A stretch of 64,000 nucleotides of DNA, from the NCBI GenBank assembly GCA_945873855.1, contig CAMCEN010000004.1:62001-126000 (forward strand), read 5' to 3'. The position numbers were made by a program, and so were the translations under genes. Within the stretch, counting starts at the first letter, position 1. Every line of letters starts with the position of its first letter. This document shows positions 62,788 to 64,000 of this stretch, piece after piece. Below the pieces are notes generated by a model, which worked only from the letters and a program-made list of their open reading frames with translations, made no database searches and was not told the origin of the DNA. This stretch comes from an uncultured Campylobacter sp. GTDB taxonomy: Bacteria; Campylobacterota; Campylobacteria; Campylobacterales; Campylobacteraceae.

Positions 62788-63924
62788 ATGAAAATCCAAA
62801 AAATCTCAGCAAAAAGCGATTTTAACGCACTTTGCGCTAAGCTAAAAGTCCATAAAATGGGCAAAAAAATAATGAGCGAGAAAAAAGAACTACACTTTTT
62901 TCTCATAAAAGAAATAAGCTTAGCTGCTATAAATATCCTAAAACAAGATGCTCTAAGCTGCGGTGCTGAGGTACTAAGTCCTGAAAATGCGATACTTGGT
63001 GGCAAAGAGTTAAGCAGGGCGGTGCTAATAGCAAATGAAAAACAGCTAAAAAGTTTAGAGAAAAAAGAGGCCTTACAAGACTTTGGGCTAAAAGAGCTCT
63101 CACGCTATCTAAAACTAGAATTCCCAAATACAAAAATCTCTCCAAACCCTGAAATAATGGGCGTGCTAAATATGACAGATGATAGCTTCAATCCTAAAAG
63201 CCGCGTGGATGAAAAAAGCATAGCAAATAGAGCTTCCCAGATGATAGAAAGTGGTGTTTCTTGGCTTGATATAGGCGGGGCTAGCACTCGCCCTGATAGC
63301 GTATATATCGGTGCTAGAGCTGAGTTTGAGCGTGTAAAATCAGCAGTTGATATACTAAAAAGCTCAAATATTGCTAAAAAAGCAAAACTTAGCATAGACA
63401 CCTTTGATGAAAACTGCGCTAAATACGCACTAGAAAACGGCATAACCTTGCTAAATGATATAAGCGCAAATCCTACCCTTGCTAAAATCGCTAGCGAGTA
63501 CGGCGCAAAATACTGCCTTATGCACGGTGGTATAAAAGGTAGCTCAGAGCCTGTAAATGGCGATATAATAGAGCTTGTTGATGAGTTTTTTGAAAGAAAA
63601 ATCAAAGAATGCGAAAATGTAGGCTTAAAGCGAGAAAATATCATCTTAGATATAGGTATAGGTTTTGGCAAAAGTCATGAGCAAGGACTGGTGCTTATAA
63701 AAAACTTAGAGCATTTTTTGCGCTTTGGCTGCGAGTTGCTAGTTGGGGCAAGCCGCAAAAGTATAATAAACGCCTACCATCCAAGCAGCGTAGAAAACCG
63801 CCTTGCTGGCACTTTATTTTTACACCAAAAAGCCATAGAAAATGGAGCTAGTATAATTAGAGTTCATGACAGCTTAGAACATGCTCAGCTTTTAACACTG
63901 CATAGTGCCTACAAAGCACTTTAA
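62788..63924 (+). CDS. folP: dihydropteroate synthase
   Basis: A 378-residue DHPS making dihydropteroate from pABA. An N-terminal extension (about 110 residues) typical of Campylobacter precedes the TIM barrel. Motifs: IMGVLNMTDDSFNPKSR (pterin loop), DIGGASTRPDS, LLNDISA, LDIGIGFGKS, GASRKSI and IIRVHD. A CTAGAATTCCCA half-site near 63113 is in frame (LEFP). It matches Cj0585. Confidence 0.93.
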   Translation: MKIQKISAKSDFNALCAKLKVHKMGKKIMSEKKELHFFLIKEISLAAINILKQDALSCGAEVLSPENAILGGKELSRAVLIANEKQLKSLEKKEALQDFGLKELSRYLKLEFPNTKISPNPEIMGVLNMTDDSFNPKSRVDEKSIANRASQMIESGVSWLDIGGASTRPDSVYIGARAEFERVKSAVDILKSSNIAKKAKLSIDTFDENCAKYALENGITLLNDISANPTLAKIASEYGAKYCLMHGGIKGSSEPVNGDIIELVDEFFERKIKECENVGLKRENIILDIGIGFGKSHEQGLVLIKNLEHFLRFGCELLVGASRKSIINAYHPSSVENRLAGTLFLHQKAIENGASIIRVHDSLEHAQLLTLHSAYKAL

Positions 63925-63936
63925 AAAGGGGCGAAA

Positions 63937-64000
63937 ATGAGTCGCATGAGCCAAAAAGAGTATTTAGAAGCTATTAGCACGCTAAAAAAGTGGGCAAAGG
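63937..64000 (+). CDS. ligA: start of NAD-dependent DNA ligase LigA (partial)
   Basis: The first 21 codons run off the right edge: MSRMSQKEYLEAISTLKKWA. The EYLEAISTLKKWAK pattern resembles the LigA N-terminal helix, and ligA (Cj0586) follows folP in C. jejuni. AAGGGGCG precedes the ATG. The assignment rests mainly on gene order. Confidence 0.6.
   Translation, partial: MSRMSQKEYLEAISTLKKWAK

Noticed and set aside
1-64000. tRNA or rRNA genes and insertion sequences
   Set aside because: No clover-leaf TPsiC-type motifs in spacers and no transposase-like frame were noticed on reading. A dedicated tRNA search could still find one.

Overview
The window looks like a chromosomal segment of a Campylobacter-type epsilonproteobacterium. 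Coding density is high, base composition is AT-leaning and promoters have TGN-TATAAT extended -10 boxes. Several gene blocks follow an order I know from Campylobacter jejuni: ctsP-ctsX-ctsE-ctsF; HIT-pheS-pheT-aroA-ispH; radA-ftsY-thioredoxin lipoprotein / 5-FCL-rny; glcD-PGBA_N protein; pgi-galU; and queA-tatC-tatB-hemW / rppH-lysC-hobA-holB-folP-ligA. These blocks are joined in a different order, so the window is a mosaic of conserved blocks separated by long repeat-filled spacers. I saw no tRNA, rRNA, CRISPR or insertion-sequence transposase.

Layout. 0-4 kb: end of the natural-transformation (cts) operon. 4-7.7 kb: metal-ligand-less aldolase-fold protein, rsmH, an FtsL-like protein and class II DAHP synthase. 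7.9-10.2 kb: two tandem hexapeptide acetyltransferases with poly-G tracts (one out of frame, one in frame) and a frameshifted yigZ. 10.5-18.5 kb: gyrA, a large Type IIG/IIB restriction-modification enzyme and an MFS transporter. 18.7-21.7 kb: TonB-ExbD-ExbB, a 42-residue membrane protein and a barrel-less 'plug-only' TonB-dependent receptor, divergent from a cysteine-rich AraC regulator. 22.1-24.8 kb: a second, inverted yigZ copy with the same frameshift, then unknown genes. 24.8-35.5 kb: pgi-galU, HIT, pheST-aroA-ispH, thiGH. 36-44 kb: ybeY-radA-ftsY-lipoprotein, 5-FCL-rny, SYLF protein, DedA, DUF945-like protein. 44-55 kb: an unknown membrane protein, glcD, PGBA_N protein, pseudaminic-acid genes pseI / pseF-pseG, M23 peptidase, mgtE, Nudix. 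55-64 kb: a degenerate kinase/receiver protein ending in a C10 tract, then queA-tatC-tatB, hemW, rppH-lysC-hobA-holB-folP and the start of ligA.

The most striking feature is that almost every long intergenic spacer is built from one short palindrome, GGAATTCTAGAATTCC (half-site GGAATTCTAG), in tandem, inverted and single form. It is mixed with CGTCATTGCGAG-type units, GGGGGTTAGGGGG units, a TCATCCCCCGA-type unit and one ~0.2 kb repeat. The palindrome has also entered reading frames, where it encodes low-complexity linkers in the FtsL-like protein and TatB. GAATTC is one form of RAATTY, the site whose methylation by CtsM is needed for transformation in C. jejuni, so the repeat is a candidate self-DNA or uptake signal; this is a hypothesis from the sequence. 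Phase variation is a second theme: G8, G9 and C10 tracts sit in three genes and a G10 tract in one spacer. A third theme is a probable invertible ~12 kb segment bounded by the two near-identical yigZ copies.
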